Shown here: in pieces, positions 22,985-34,979 of the stretch | Layout of the letters: every line of letters starts with the position of its first letter | Position numbering within the stretch: position 1 is the stretch's first letter | Notes under the pieces: model-generated | What the model was told of the DNA's origin: nothing | Database searches by the model: none | The model's input: only the letters and a program-made list of their open reading frames with translations | Made by a program: the position numbers and the translations under genes | From: Pseudisothecium myosuroides | Lineage: Eukaryota; Streptophyta; Bryopsida; Hypnales; Lembophyllaceae | Reading direction: 5' to 3' | Assembly (NCBI GenBank): GCA_951799445.1 | Contig: OX637287.1 | Location: forward strand, 8,680,001-8,744,000 | DNA: 64,000 bases

Positions 22985-24861
22985 ATGGGAGATTTGCTTG
23001 CAATCCGTGACATGAAAGGTTCAGGGTTACCAAACTCAATTGAATGGGATGTTGGTGGCAGATGGTACACAGCAACGGAAGTGGGAACCCACTGCTCCGT
23101 GACGGACTGTTGGGTGACCATCAGTGGCCGTGTTTACGATGTCACACCTCTGTTTGATTCCAACCCTCCTTTGCTTTGTGAGGTTAGTTGCATACTATTC
23201 CACTGGCCTCACACTAATCTCATGCATAGTGTCCATCTGCTGGCTACTAGTTACCATCTCATCGGGGAACTGCAAGAAAGACAATTCTGTATGAAAACTT
23301 TCGCGATCAACTGTACGAGCTTTGTTGTATAATGCTTCTGTACTTGTTGGAAACAACCACCAAATAAAATTCATGATTATCAACTACTTTGTACGGATTC
23401 CATCAGAGTTTATTGTTCCGACATGATCGCAAATTTTATATGGATTCCAATTTTGAAACGATGTAAAACCTAAATGGCATGCGCATTAGTTAGTCCCATA
23501 CAGTTTTTATACAGAATCGTTGTTCATGGAGTTTCCTAATGCTATCCAAATTTGGAATGCACAACCTCCATGACGGAGACTGGTCCAACAAATGTAAGCA
23601 TGTGTTCAACAACACTCTTCAATCTGTGAAGTGTGGATTCCAAAAAAAGATGGTCATTGAAGTGTGAATAGTGTTGTCATTTATGATACTGATTCTAAAC
23701 CGGTGGAAGCAAGATGATCTGTGCACTACAAAAATTGCTCGAAATAAAGTGGCCAACACGAGAAAGCCTTAAGAGCTTACCCTTCGAGCTTGTCTCCTGA
23801 TTTTAATATGTTGTGTAAAACATTTGTGGCCGGACACGAATCAATGGTTGACGCAGCCCATCATCATGAATGCCGGCAAAGACATCAGTCACTGGTTCGA
23901 GCCGCGGACGTTCGACGACGACGACGAAAACATCGATGTGGAGGTTCTGCATTGGTTCCATCCCACCATGCGCATCAACACGTACGACACTCCACAGGTA
24001 CTAAACCCTAAACCCCTTCCCTTCGTCTTCAAACCTGTCCATGTAATCGGCTCCAGTCGTTTCACGCATTTCTATTAATTCCAGCAGCAATGGCCGAGAT
24101 CATATTTCGGGAATGAATGATGGGTAGGGTAGGTTCGCACACATCCCGCCCCCGGTTCCACGCTCCGACTTCAACATGGACTATGACCCCTGGTGGGTGG
24201 ACAAGAAGTTTGTGATCGGCAATCTCAGCCAACGCACCCAATTCATCCGCGTTAAGAACATCCTTCTGGATCACGTCTACGTCATGGAGGTTCATCACCT
24301 TAAACCCTGAATTCATTTGCCATTTCAGCTTCATCTGCTCCAGAATAATTTGATTTTTAACACAGGAGAAATCCAAATGTTCATCTATGAAATTCGTGGA
24401 GAATTCCATAGTTACTGCCTGATGATAGAATTGGACACACTAGGATGCACTAGGAATGGAAATTGGACACAAAAAGGACATTTGTCGAATTTCCATAGAC
24501 ACAAAAGGACATGAATCCACTTTTCCATACCGGATTTCTCCTGTGCAAGAAGAAATGGGATCCTTGATCCGTCTTTTCGAAAATTTGAGTGAGTGATGTG
24601 AACATTCAGGTGCCTTCGGAGGAGACGATCAACGAGATCCTGTACCGGTACACGGAGCACAACAAGCATGCGGCAAGCTACGAGTGGAAAGCTGTGCTGG
24701 AGTACGACGTGATGAAGTTCAAAACTCTGGACATGAACAAGACGCTCACGGAGAATGGCGTGAAAGATGAGTCGCAGGTTTTTGGTGCTGCAGGCATGGA
24801 GCTCGATTACTTGCTCCCCGCCATTCACCTCCATTACACCGACGACCTCACCGTTGCGTAA
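22985..24861 (+). CDS. CYB5D1: Cytochrome b5 domain-containing protein 1-like (CYB5D1)
   Basis: Four exons (22985-23182, 23857-23997, 24128-24289, 24610-24861) join in frame to 250 aa. The protein matches the animal and algal CYB5D1 family end to end. There is an N-terminal cytochrome b5-like domain (WYTATEVG, DCWVTISGRVYDVTPL, AGKDISHWFEP, and GRFAHIPPPVPRSD, which carries the second candidate haem His). A middle segment holds DYDPWWVD and IGNLSQRTQFIRVKN, and a C-terminal ubiquitin-like part holds ILYRYTEHNKHAASYEWK and TLTENGVKDE. In animals and algae this family is a ciliary protein linked to radial spokes and redox control of beating; it has no photosynthetic or metabolic role that I know of. 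Its presence suggests the plant makes flagellated sperm. Exon 3 starts at GGT AGG TTC, chosen over a nearby AG because only this keeps the frame and the conserved GRF. All introns are GT-AG. Confidence 0.94.
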
Positions 24862-25690
24862 TTTGCAGCTTCGATGGTGAGCGTCTCCATATCCTTGATC
24901 AAGTACACAGTCTAGCGAGCTCATCAGATTTACAGTAGCTCTTTTGTTTTGCTGTAACACATGCATTTCTTACATTACTATATTCATTGGGCAAAATCAC
25001 TAACACTTATATATCTCAGTTCATGGTCTGGTATATACTGCTTGAATATGCTGCAAGGATATTGTAAACTCTTAGCATCTCAACAGCAAGCGTAAAGTAC
25101 AGAGATGCGTGTGAATTCAGTATCGGGCACCCAGGGAGAAAAGATTGACTAGCAGAATGATGTTCCACAATTTCCTACTTGAAAATAGAATTAATGTTCC
25201 AGTTTGAACTCCTCCATCACGAGATCGAAGTCCATTTTTGAAGTGAAGATCTCTGCCTGCCCTCCCTCTGCAATTTTCTCTCCCAACTCCTTTCAAGACC
25301 AATCCCGAAAGATTGATGAACCTGGCCATTCCTCCAGAATACTCTTGAAGATTGCCCTGTTTGTCATTGGTAATTGATGCACATCGCGCATAATTGATGT
25401 AGACGAAGGAAGCATTTGATGCTCACAGAATAAAAACGAGATGACCCTCCCACTATCATACCCGAGCTTTGAGGTCAAGCCTCTTCAGGAACCTCAGCAA
25501 AGAGCAGATTTCAACTCCCACAAGAAAAATTGCAACTCATAAATTCTCTAGGGATAAGTCTTCTCGTATGGCAGGACACTGAAGACAGGCTCCACGAATA
25601 TTGAATTTAGCACTACGGTTGTGATTTGAAGAGACTGATTCAGAACAACACACATGTCGTTAAAGACAAGAACAACTCGCATACCCAGAG

Positions 25691-25710
25691 AACCCTAACC
25701 CTAACCCTAA
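25691..25710. repeat. Short interstitial telomere-like repeat
   Basis: Slightly more than three CCCTAA units occur in tandem. Plant telomeres are usually CCCTAAA, so this is either a degenerate telobox array or chance. Too short to imply a former chromosome end. Confidence 0.5.
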
Positions 25711-26194
25711 CTTTGCAATCTCAGAATATGCTCGTGTGACCTTGGTGACAGGAATTTGCACCGTCATAGAAATTTACATTAAGCTTAGGGGTAGTCACAC
25801 CTTCACTCCCCGAAACTTCTTTTGTGAATTGGGACGTGGCGGCTCCCCATTAGGTTTCCGTCGCTTGTTTCACGCGGAAGATATTTATCCTACAAAAGCC
25901 TTGCAGAGTTCATTATTCCCCTCTGGAGGTGGATTTGGGGCGTGGCGAGGCCTTCGCAAGCTAATTTCGATAATTTGACTCTCTTTCATTTCACCTCGTG
26001 GATGCGATTTCACCTTCGTTGTCGATTTCACTGTGACTACCGACTTCAATGGAGTTGGACACCATGACTTTTGGTGGTAACGGGGCCAACTAAATCAATC
26101 AACCAATAAGTCCAGCCATCTAATTGGTGCACAATTATCCTCAAAGGTAATCATAGTAAGCCGATGCTCCATTGTTTTGTTCACCACGTTGGAC

Positions 26195-26317
26195 ACCCTA
26201 AAACGGGTGGTCACACCTTCTTCACCCATTGGCACAATTCATTGGCTCCTGTTTTGACTCACAAAGTTATCATTCTCCATATTTCTTTGCATGGTGAAGA
26301 AGGTGTGACTACCCCTA
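26195..26317. repeat. Short inverted repeat
   Basis: GGTGGTCACACCTTCTTCAC at about 26208 is matched in inverted form by GTGAAGAAGGTGTGACTACC at about 26293, with a spacer of about 65 bases. A third related copy (GGTAGTCACACCTTCAC) lies at about 25790. This could be the remains of a small inverted-repeat element. Confidence 0.6.
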
Positions 26318-28989
26318 TTACGACCTCTCTGCGCTCCCGTGCTATGCTTTAAAGGCCATTTTCAATTTAAATAATACCTTCAGGACTGGTGCTCAAAATA
26401 GATGAACACAAATTTATGCCAAGTATACAAAAATGCATTTTTTATCCATTGGTTTTTGGGAAGATTCTTGTGTTAGTTCTTCAATATTTGTATGGTATAG
26501 ATTACAAAGATTCTACTTTGTAAATATTCCATAATTCAAAGGGGATTGGTAGGTCTTGCCTCAAAAAGTAACTTTTTCAATTCTAAAAGCACCCCTTCAA
26601 AAATGAATTAAATAAAAAAAAATTTTAATCTTCAAAAATCACTAGGATTAAAACTTAACATTTTGAGCTTAATGGAATTTTTTTTTGAGAAAATCACAAA
26701 CATTCAATCTACAATCAATTTTAAAAAGAATTTTCAATTTTTGACTTCAAATTTTATTGAAAAACATTGGTTTGTGAACTTCTTGATCCAACTATAAAGG
26801 ATGTGATCTAAAAATCATATTTTACAGCTATTGTTTAAGACTCATTGTTAAATTATTACCCTAAGTTGTATTTTATAATACATCTTCACAATTTTGGAAA
26901 TATGGACTACCCTTGGTCTTTAAGAAGTTAAGAGCATCACCAATATGCAACTCTCTAGCTAGCATGCCATACAACATTTTCCGGGCTTAGGATGGCGAAT
27001 TCATATGGTAGTGATTCCCTCCTCTACAGTGACACAACGAGCTGGCTCAACATGTTGAAACAATCCAAAAATAACATGGGAGTTCCCGCTTGATTCTCTC
27101 AAGATCCACCTCCTCTACCTTTCCCTTTGTTCACTTTCTTCTGACAACAACAAGAATTCTCTACTTTAGCTGAGGCCGGCCACGTATTGTATTTGATAGT
27201 TAGAGCAGCCCCACAACAACACGCCACAACTGACCTCTAAAGGTCCTGTACCATTGATCTTCTATGATATGATAGAGGAATGTCCTCCATTGATTTGATT
27301 GACCGTGTTGCTTGTAGCGTGCCTACGGTCTTCATTCCGGACAGGGGTGGCGATGCTTTAAGTTAATCTTTCAATCACCGGCACGGCGGGTGCTCGTTTC
27401 ACAGCCCTTGAGACGGATGGAGCTCGCTGTCCCAAACTACGATGGTTGAAAGCTGCAATCCATCACGGTGTAAATTGTAAAAACTTTCGAGAAACGACAA
27501 TTATCACGCCATTGGGATGCATGTATAATAAGTAGAAGCCGCAGGTGCAGAAATCGTAACGAAGGACTTGCTACACGATAGAATTTCTGGATGTTGCAGT
27601 TGTGTTCACAGTGACAGGAATTCCAGGAATTCCAAAGATTCCCATCATCTTTAGGAATTTGTCACGACACGACCTCTCCGCTTTCTGCCGCTACTTTTTC
27701 ATGGCCAACAGGTCGACACCATCGAATCATCAGTCGCAACTCCGTCTCGTTTGTGACGAAACTAGCTGTCCCTGAGATTGAACAACTGCTTTCAGAAATC
27801 CTTTTCAACAGTAAACCGTCGCTCACTCACCTACTGCAATCCGTATCCAATCTGCCTGCGGCGACATGGGAGGCGCATCATCCGACACTCCCAAAGTGCT
27901 CATCCCGCCTGGAGTAAGTTAAGTTATGGAATCCTGCACGAAAAAAGTGAGTGTGTCTTGGATAACTCGCCTTGTCCTCATCGCCTGAAAGCTGGCAGGA
28001 ACGATCCGTGAACCCCCCGCCAACCACGCGTCGCCGCTGGCTGACAGTGAAACGCTGGGGAAAGTTTTTTTTCACTCAAGCACATTCAACGTACGGCACC
28101 ATTGGATAACTACAGTACTGTGGTGAATTTTTAAATTTGGGGTGCCGCCTACGTTACATTTGGGAAACCGAATCTAGGATAGCCATTGCGGTATGGTAGG
28201 ATGATAGGTATGCTGCCTGGCATCCACGGCTTGCGGTGGCCCATTCGGGATTAGGACGGAGTTGAGGTGTAAGAGTGCATGCACGAGATTAATCGACAAC
28301 GAATGCTGGCTTTGAGCGCGGCGTCGGACGGAACCGGCGCGAGGGAGACGGAAAGGTAATAGTTCACTTGACGGAGGTTGTCCGATCTGCACATCGGTTG
28401 TAGCTCCTTGGCTTTTTGATGCTGAAGCTGAAGGTGAGTGAAGGTCCTGTGCTGTGGCGGCGGCTGAAGTTTGAGTGAAATGGCGCATATGCACTAGGGT
28501 TTGCAGTTGGGTCGTCGAATTTCTTGTTGAGTGGAGAGTTAGTGCTCGGTGTGCTGCAGTTTACAGATTCTGGCTGCTTGCCATTGTGGGTGCGTTCAAG
28601 ATTGAGGGTGATTGTGTTTGTGATTTGCAAATTCTATGCTCAGATCGTGTGTGCGCTCGTGGGAGGTCACGCAGTGGATAAGCCGAAGCGAGAGATGCTT
28701 ACCGTATCGCCGGCAAAGCTCGCTAGCCAGGGAGACGCCGGTTCTGCTTTGGATTTGTTTGTGTCGATGCGGCACGTAGAGAAGAATCGTTATCGAAGTG
28801 GCCACGACTGCTCGAATTCTCTGTGAATTTGCTAGAGGCGCAATGACAGCCAGAAGAAGACGAAATTGAGCGGTTATCCTTCTTCTTCATCCGCATCAGT
28901 GCGGCATTGAGGTTTCTTCTTCGTACGTCGTCGTCGTCAGTTCTGCATTTGAGGGGCGTGAAATTTAGGTTTAGCCTTGTTGGGGAGAG

Positions 28990-31865
28990 ATGGTGTGGTC
29001 GAGTCGATGGTTGGTGCTGGTGGCATCGATATGGCTACAGTCATGCTCGGGAATCGGGTACGTGTTCGGAAGCTTGTCGCCGGTGATTAAGAGCTCGTTA
29101 GACTACAATCAGAAGCAAATCAACCGGCTCGGGGTTGCGAAAGACATCGGCGACAGCGTAGGCCTTCTGGCGGGTTTCCTGTGCGACTGGCTGCCGACTT
29201 GGGCGCTCATCTTGGTGGGCATCGTGCAGAACTTCGTTGGCTATGGGTGGCTATGGCTCATTGTGGTCCATCGAGTTTCACAACCACATTTCGCCCTGGT
29301 GAGTCCCTTTCTTTTTTGAATCGCAAGTCCTGTGTGTGATTGTTTCACCCAATTTTCTTTTCAAGGGCTGTGTATGATAGAGGATAATCTATCCGATTTA
29401 AATTACATGTAATATTGTGTTTTCATTCGGAGATCAGTATGTAGCTCCGGAGAGATCGCTTTGGTTACAAGAACCAAACTCTCTTGAGATCAAATTTTCT
29501 CAATGTACCTTTCAATGATAACCTTTCAATGTATTATGCAACCTGTCAAAGTGGGAGGTTATAGATCACTATTGAAAGACAGTATAGAACCCCATTTTTC
29601 GTTCAATGATAAATGGCCATAGATATTTAGTCGATTCTTATGTATTTTCACCCAACCTGCTAATTGAATACAACCAAGTGTATTGGAAGAGGTGAGTTGC
29701 TGTTGATAACGGGGGCAGTCGATAGGAGACAATTTTAGGATCCTCTATCTTAGTATCTGCGACGATGTCCATTGGATCATTGTCAGTTTGATGGATGAGG
29801 CTGTCGGCAATGCTGCGTGGGCAGGTGTGCTTGCTAATCCTGGTGGGGACGAACGGCGAAACGTACTTCAACACAGCGGCTTTGGTGTCCTCGGTTCGCA
29901 ATTTTTCCCATTACAGGGGACCTGTGGTGGGCATCTTGAAAGGCTTTGGCGGACTAGGCGGCGCTATTTTCACTTGTGTATACACTGCCCTTTATGCCCC
30001 GGACCAAGCTTCCTTCATTTTCATGGTGGCTGTAGTTCCGACTGTTGTTGCGTTGCTGTCCATGTTTGTGATCCGGCCCTTGTCCTTCGAAGCCGAAGAC
30101 AGTGATGTTCAGGACAAGAAGTTCAACTTTCTCTACGGCATTTGTTTAGTCTTGGCCGCCTATCTGTTGGGCACCATCATTGTGCAAGATAGCAGCTCCT
30201 CTGCGGATCGTTCCAGCATGGATCGCATTTTTGCATTGGGATTAATGGTTCTACTTGCTCTGCCCTTGGTCCTCATCATTCCCGTGCCCAAACGGGCATC
30301 TGCGCCTGACATGAGCTTCCAAGACGAAGTCAGTCAATTGCAAGCTCCGTTACTGGAGGATACCGAGATAGAAGCTGCAGTACGTGCCGAAGACTCACAT
30401 GCTGGGAGCAGCGACCATGATAAGGTTCCTCCACTTCCAGTGCAGAGTTGGAAACAGTCGTCCCGTTTCAAAGAAGACGCCCTGCTCTTCAGCGAACTGG
30501 AAGACGAGAAGGAAACGTGGCCCGAACCTATTAGGAATGATCGATTACGCCGTGCTAGCTCCCGTTTGTACCGTGCTGTAGCGGAAGGCGCCATCAAACT
30601 GAAGCGGAAAAAGGGCCCTCGCCGAGGTGAAGACTTCACGATGAAGGAGGCTCTCATCAAGGCGGACTTGTGGCTGTTGTTCTTTGGCCTTGCGTGTGGC
30701 GCTGGATCTGGGTTGACGGTGATCGACAATCTGGGTCAGATTTCGCAGTCCCTGGGATACAAAGATCCTCACATCTTCGTTGCCTTGATCAGCATTTGGA
30801 ACTTCCTGGGTCGTCTCGGAGGTGGCTATGCATCCGAAGTGATTGCCAGGTGGGTACTCATCTCCCGTAAGCTTTTGGTCTATCTTATGTTGTATTAGAA
30901 GTAAGGCGGAGGATTCTATTTCCTTCACTTTAAGAGTTTTATCACTTATAATAGTGTGCTTTCATTCGGCGAGACTTGTTTGGGTACAAGAGCCAAACTC
31001 CTTGACATCAAATGTTTATTGCTTTGTATGAATATCTTATGCAATCATTCAAAATGGGAGGTTGTAGATCACTATTTAAGGGATAGTAGCCACACTCATA
31101 TCCATTCAAAGGTTAGTGGTCATAGACATTTAGCTAAGTCATGTTTGCACTCAACTTGCTAATTGAAGGCCAATTGAGGGTAGTGGAAGAGATGAGCTGC
31201 TATTAGGAACAGGGGTCAGGCACTAGGAGACAGGATCACATCTCTTTATGGGTTTCGTATCATCGACCTTAGCGCTCGTTGCTTTCAGAGGAGTTTCATG
31301 CAGAGACATAAATGAACATTTGATTGAAGGTGGGGTGGGGTGGGGATGAGTATGCAGAGAGTATGCCTTGCCAAGGCCCATTCTACTGGCAGCAGCGCAG
31401 ACATTGATGGCAGTAGGCCATGCCGCACTGGCGGTCGCCTTGCCGGGCTCGTTGTATGCAGGCTCACTGATGGTGGGCTTCGGATACGGAGCGCATTGGG
31501 CCATTGTTCCAGCCACTGCCTCGGAACTCTTTGGCTTGAAGAATTTTGGGATGCTGTACAACTTCCTGTGCGTGGCAAACCCTGCCGGATCTCTCGTGTT
31601 CTCTGGGCTTATTGCCGGAACTCTTTATGACAGGGAGGCTCAGAAGCAGCAAGGCGGAACTGCCCCACCGGACGTGGACGCTTTGAAATGCGAAGGTGCT
31701 GTCTGTTTCCGGCTAACGCTGCTCATCATGACTGCAGTTTGCTTTCTTGGGGTTGCTCTCAACTTGATTCTCATTTCCCGCACGCGGCGTGTGTACACCA
31801 TGTTGTATGCGAAGCAGCGTGATGATGGAGCAGATGAGGAAAGCCGCAGCAAAGCCAGTAGTTAG
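28990..31865 (+). CDS. Nodulin-like / major facilitator superfamily transporter
   Basis: Three exons (28990-29298, 29825-30849, 31358-31865) join in frame to 613 aa. The N-terminal nodulin-like domain has the family blocks GIGYVFGSLSPVIKSSL, LGVAKDIGDSVGLLAGFLCD, VGTNGETYFNTAALVSSVRNF (about residues 110-130) and RGPVVGILKGF. A long acidic and Ser-rich cytosolic loop follows (about 270-380). The C-terminal MFS half starts at MKEALIKADLWLLFFGLACGAGSGL and contains NLGQISQSLGY, SIWNFLGRLGGGYASE, YALPRPILLAAAQ and GAHWAIVPATASELFGLKNFGMLYNF. About twelve membrane spans are apparent. The relatives known to me are plant NFD4-like and fungal monocarboxylate-like membrane proteins; the substrate cannot be told. 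Both introns are GT-AG, and junctions were fixed by frame and by conserved spacing. The two introns contain homologous sequence. Confidence 0.93.
29410..29790. repeat. Repeat in MFS intron 1, homologous to intron 2
   Basis: This intron-1 segment is homologous, in the same orientation, to 30950-31275 in intron 2. Shared ordered blocks include TTTTCATTCGG, TACAAGA-CCAAACTC, GGGAGGTT-TAGATCACTATT, CATAGA-ATTTAG, ACCTGCTAATTGAA-type text, GGAAGAG-TGAG and TAGGAGACA. It carries no coding capacity. Confidence 0.85.
30950..31275. repeat. Repeat in MFS intron 2, homologous to intron 1
   Basis: This is the partner of the intron-1 segment at 29410-29790. The order of blocks is preserved, with small insertions and deletions. 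Similarity fades before both splice sites, which suggests duplication or insertion within introns and not duplication of an exon-intron unit. Confidence 0.85.
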
Positions 31866-33421
31866 CACTCCCTTTAAAGTAACCGATATTTTTTTATAGG
31901 AGCTCTAGTAAATCATTCTATATTGGGATTAACCCTCTGTTCCTGAGAGTGTCTTTTCCACTTGCATTGAGCAAGTAATTGGGGTCTGTCAATGTGTCGG
32001 TGATCTGTGGTTTTGACAATTTCAATGAGGTGCTGCATTACCAGCAACTCTTACTATTGAGCCTGGAATTTCATCTGTGTTCACATGATCCTTGCAAATG
32101 AAGATGTGTAAGTACCGGAGCTCTCTTTGCAAAATGTTCATTGTATATTACATTTTTCTGTGTCAGGATGGATCTTTGCAAGTACATCGTAGTTGCCTGC
32201 CACCAGTCATACACCACTTCAAAACTATCACTGAAACAAATACGGGCGCGAGTCTTAAACTGGTCGATTGCAGCGAAGTCAGGCCGTGCGACCATTGTAT
32301 AGGATCTCTCAAATTGTCAGTCTTGGTTTTTAAAATGCACGTGATAATATGGGGTTCCAAAACGCTGTGACAATAATTTGTTGCAAGTTAGGAGGTCCAT
32401 AAAGCGCTTGGGCTCTAATAGTGTCCTCTAACACAGAGGTACATTTTGCTTTCTCATTGCACCAGCAATGCACAAATAGCATACTAGTATGATAATCTTA
32501 CTAATTGCCTATTTTTGTAATTCAAAGATTTTTGCATAGTAAAGTTAATCGTAATGTGTAAGGCGGGATCAGGAGCTGGAGTTTGGAAAAAATACAATAC
32601 CAAATTCTCTGGAGCACCCAAACTCAGATTTGATTGAGTTTGGTGCCGTATTTGTTTTGTTCTATTCTTAGTTAAACCTTCCTCTAACACAGGTTCACAA
32701 ACACATGACAACTTTATGATTAACTGTAGTATAGAAAAGAATTGGAATTTTTCATCTTGTATAATTAACCCCTAAATGCCCAAGGCCTGTTTTGAGCTTC
32801 TAGGAATTTGCTCTAAATTGAACAAAAAGCCAACATTTTGATAAAGCTGTATCAAATTTTTTTGAATTGTAACCGTACAAATTCAAACTAGACATGCTAA
32901 AGACCACATAGGAAAAGAAAACACAACAATATCACTTATGGATTGAAAGATTATAATGTTTGATCATGAGGGTGTTAAAACTAAGAAATTCCTTCAATCA
33001 TTTTTTCACATGTCAAATCTAAAAAGTTGGTCACCAAAAAAATATGAGGTTCAAGGGCCTAACATGCATAACCCCAATCAATTTATGGCTTTTCAAAATC
33101 TACTCTACAATTTTTTTAAATGAATTTTTAATGTGATTTTTTCTCCAAGATCTAGTGTATTTGAGGCTCATTTTCAAGAGCCCTCAACACTACAGAAAGT
33201 CAAGATTACAATGGGTACCCTTGCACAAAATCTTGAATAGAAAAATTGTAATCAATAATTTCAAAATAGAATTGTTGATGCTAAAAGTAGACTTCAATAA
33301 GAATTTTACAAAAATATAAATTAATAATAATAATAACAACTTGGTTAGGTTTTATTTATCTTCAAAGTATTGAGGACATCAAAATTTGGTGCCTTGGGCA
33401 TTTAGGGATTAACACTCAATT
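31866..33421. other. Intergenic, AT-rich, with a truncated GTAGGAGG-family copy
   Basis: No gene is supported. A truncated copy (b) of the GTAGGAGG family lies at about 32387-32482 (TTAGGAGGTCCATAAAGC, TTCTCATTGCACCAGCAAT). Segments near 32490-32545 and 32730-32765 resemble parts of the 119-bp tandem unit found at 33422. The rest is low-complexity AT-rich DNA. Confidence 0.55.
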
Positions 33422-33680
33422 CTCACACAATCTCAATCAAATATGATAATCTTACAAATTGCCTATCTCTGCCATTCAAAGATTTTTGCATAGTATAGAA
33501 AAGAATTGGAATTTTCATCTTGTATAATTGACATTCAATTCTCACACAATCTCAATCAAATATGATAATCTTACAAATTGCCTATCTCTGCCATTCAAAG
33601 ATTTTTGCATAGTATAGAAAAGAATTGGAATTTTCATCTTGTATAATTGACATTCAATTCTCACACAATCTCAATCAAGC
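33422..33680. repeat. Tandem repeat, 119-bp unit, two full copies plus a partial
   Basis: The unit begins CTCACACAATCTCAATCAA at 33422, again at 33541, and a partial third copy starts at 33660. The two full copies are practically identical, so the duplication is recent. Diverged pieces of the unit occur at about 32490-32545 and 32730-32765. Confidence 0.95.
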
Positions 33681-34310
33681 ATACCAAATTTCAGTTTCAA
33701 AAAAGCAAAATTTCATTTTTGGTGAATTTTTTAAGACAATTTTCATGATTTAACATAATATTTTATTGAAAACAATTGGTGATGAATTTTTTTAATTCAA
33801 TTGCATAGATATTTAGGGAACATCCATACACACATCTTCCCTTCAATGAGCATCTCCAAAAAAGTTTTACAATTCGTTCAATACAAATTTCAATGTGAAG
33901 TATCATATAACCAAATTTTATAAGATAGATATCTCTATGTTAATTAGATCAATTAGATTTTGGCAAAGTAATTGAACCATCATGCTCAAATGTACAAAAT
34001 TAGTTTCCATATGAGGGGCAAATAGAAAAATCTAATTATAATAAAGAGATATATATTTTACAAAAATTAGGCATTGTCACCTGAACATTGAAATCTCTAT
34101 TGAAAGAACTATGAAACTTTTTTGAAGATGCTTATTGAAGTGAAGATGTGCATATGGATGTTCCCTACATATCTATGCACTTGATTTATGAAAATTCATC
34201 ACCAGTACTTTTTCAATGAATTATCATGTAAAATCATGAAAATTGACTTTAAAAATTCACCAAAAGAAGAGTTTTGATTTTTTGAAACTAAAATTTGGTA
34301 TGCTTGATTA
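33673..34310. repeat. Foldback element, ~280-bp arms
   Basis: The left arm (about 33673-33948) and right arm (about 34031-34310) are imperfect reverse complements; the ends read TCAAGCATACCAAATTT and AAATTTGGTATGCTTGA. The spacer is about 80 bases. The right half is related to a second copy at about 49335-49830. No open frame is seen. Confidence 0.85.
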
Positions 34311-34424
34311 GGATTGCATAAGGGCGCAATGATATTTAAGCTTTACCAAAATATACCAATTATACTCCACATTGTACAAAAAAAATTGAATGGCTCAAAT
34401 AGGCAGTTTGTAAGCTTATTGTAC

Positions 34425-34655
34425 CCTACTGTACATTTCAAGAGGTAGACACTATTTAGTGACTACAACGTTTCAACTTCAAAAATTCATAACTAATTCT
34501 TTAAAGCTCCAAAAAATATGAAACAACTTGTGTTAGATGCCAATTCCATTTGTCTTTCAAGTAAAGTTTACTAAAAAAACATTTCACAAAGTCTATCTTC
34601 CCCAAATTATCTTTTAGCCCTTAAATGGGTGCTTCATGGACCTCCTCCCTTAGAA
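34425..34655. mobile_element. GTAGGAGG-family element, copy c (partial)
   Basis: It shares GTTAGATGCCAATTCCATTT and the preceding TATGAAACAACTTG block with copy a, in the same orientation, and ends CATGGACCTCCTCCC. The left end is not clearly preserved. Confidence 0.7.
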
Positions 34656-34723
34656 GATACAATCTGAGGGTATTTAAAAGAGACGCGGGTTCATGTCACA
34701 ATTTCTTGAGGGTTTATGAGGCC

Positions 34724-34979
34724 CATTAGGAAAAATTTCAGCCCTCAAGAAGGCCGTGAGTCTTGCACCCCCCAATGCATTTAGGAAAAAAAAGAAAAAT
34801 TAATTAATTTTTTTTTTAATTCAAAAAATGACTTGGCACTGTTGGTGCCACGTCAGCACCATATCAAATTGAAAAAAATTCAAATTTTTTTTTTCAATTT
34901 TTTTTTTTGTAATTGCACCCCAGGGGTCCCAAAAATAAAAAACTAACGGCCTTCTTGAGGGCTGAAATTTTTTCTAATG
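34724..34979. mobile_element. MITE-like element with ~33-bp inverted ends
   Basis: The left end CATTAGGAAAAATTTCAGCC is continued by CTCAAGAAGGCCGT. It is matched at the right end by ACGGCCTTCTTGAGG and GCTGAAATTTTTTCTAATG (34945-34979). The interior has a GGTGCCACGTCAGCACC palindrome and long A/T runs. There is no coding capacity. Confidence 0.85.

Larger units (their letters stand above)
24862..28989. other. Gene-free interval between CYB5D1 and the MFS gene
   Basis: No supported gene is seen in about 4.1 kb. It contains a short telomere-like run (three and a bit CCCTAA units at 25691-25710) and a motif GGTAGTCACACCTTC at about 25790, repeated at 26208 and inverted at 26293. It also has an AT-rich core (26380-26930) and a more GC-rich final part (about 27300-28989) that should hold the MFS promoter and leader. 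Short frames there have no family match. Confidence 0.5.

Noticed and set aside
25691..25710. Former telomere or chromosome fusion point
   Set aside because: Only about three CCCTAA units, not the plant heptamer; too short.
27778..28075. Short frames upstream of the MFS gene as a small gene
   Set aside because: Overlapping frames on both strands, no domain, no splice support; more likely leader or intergenic DNA.
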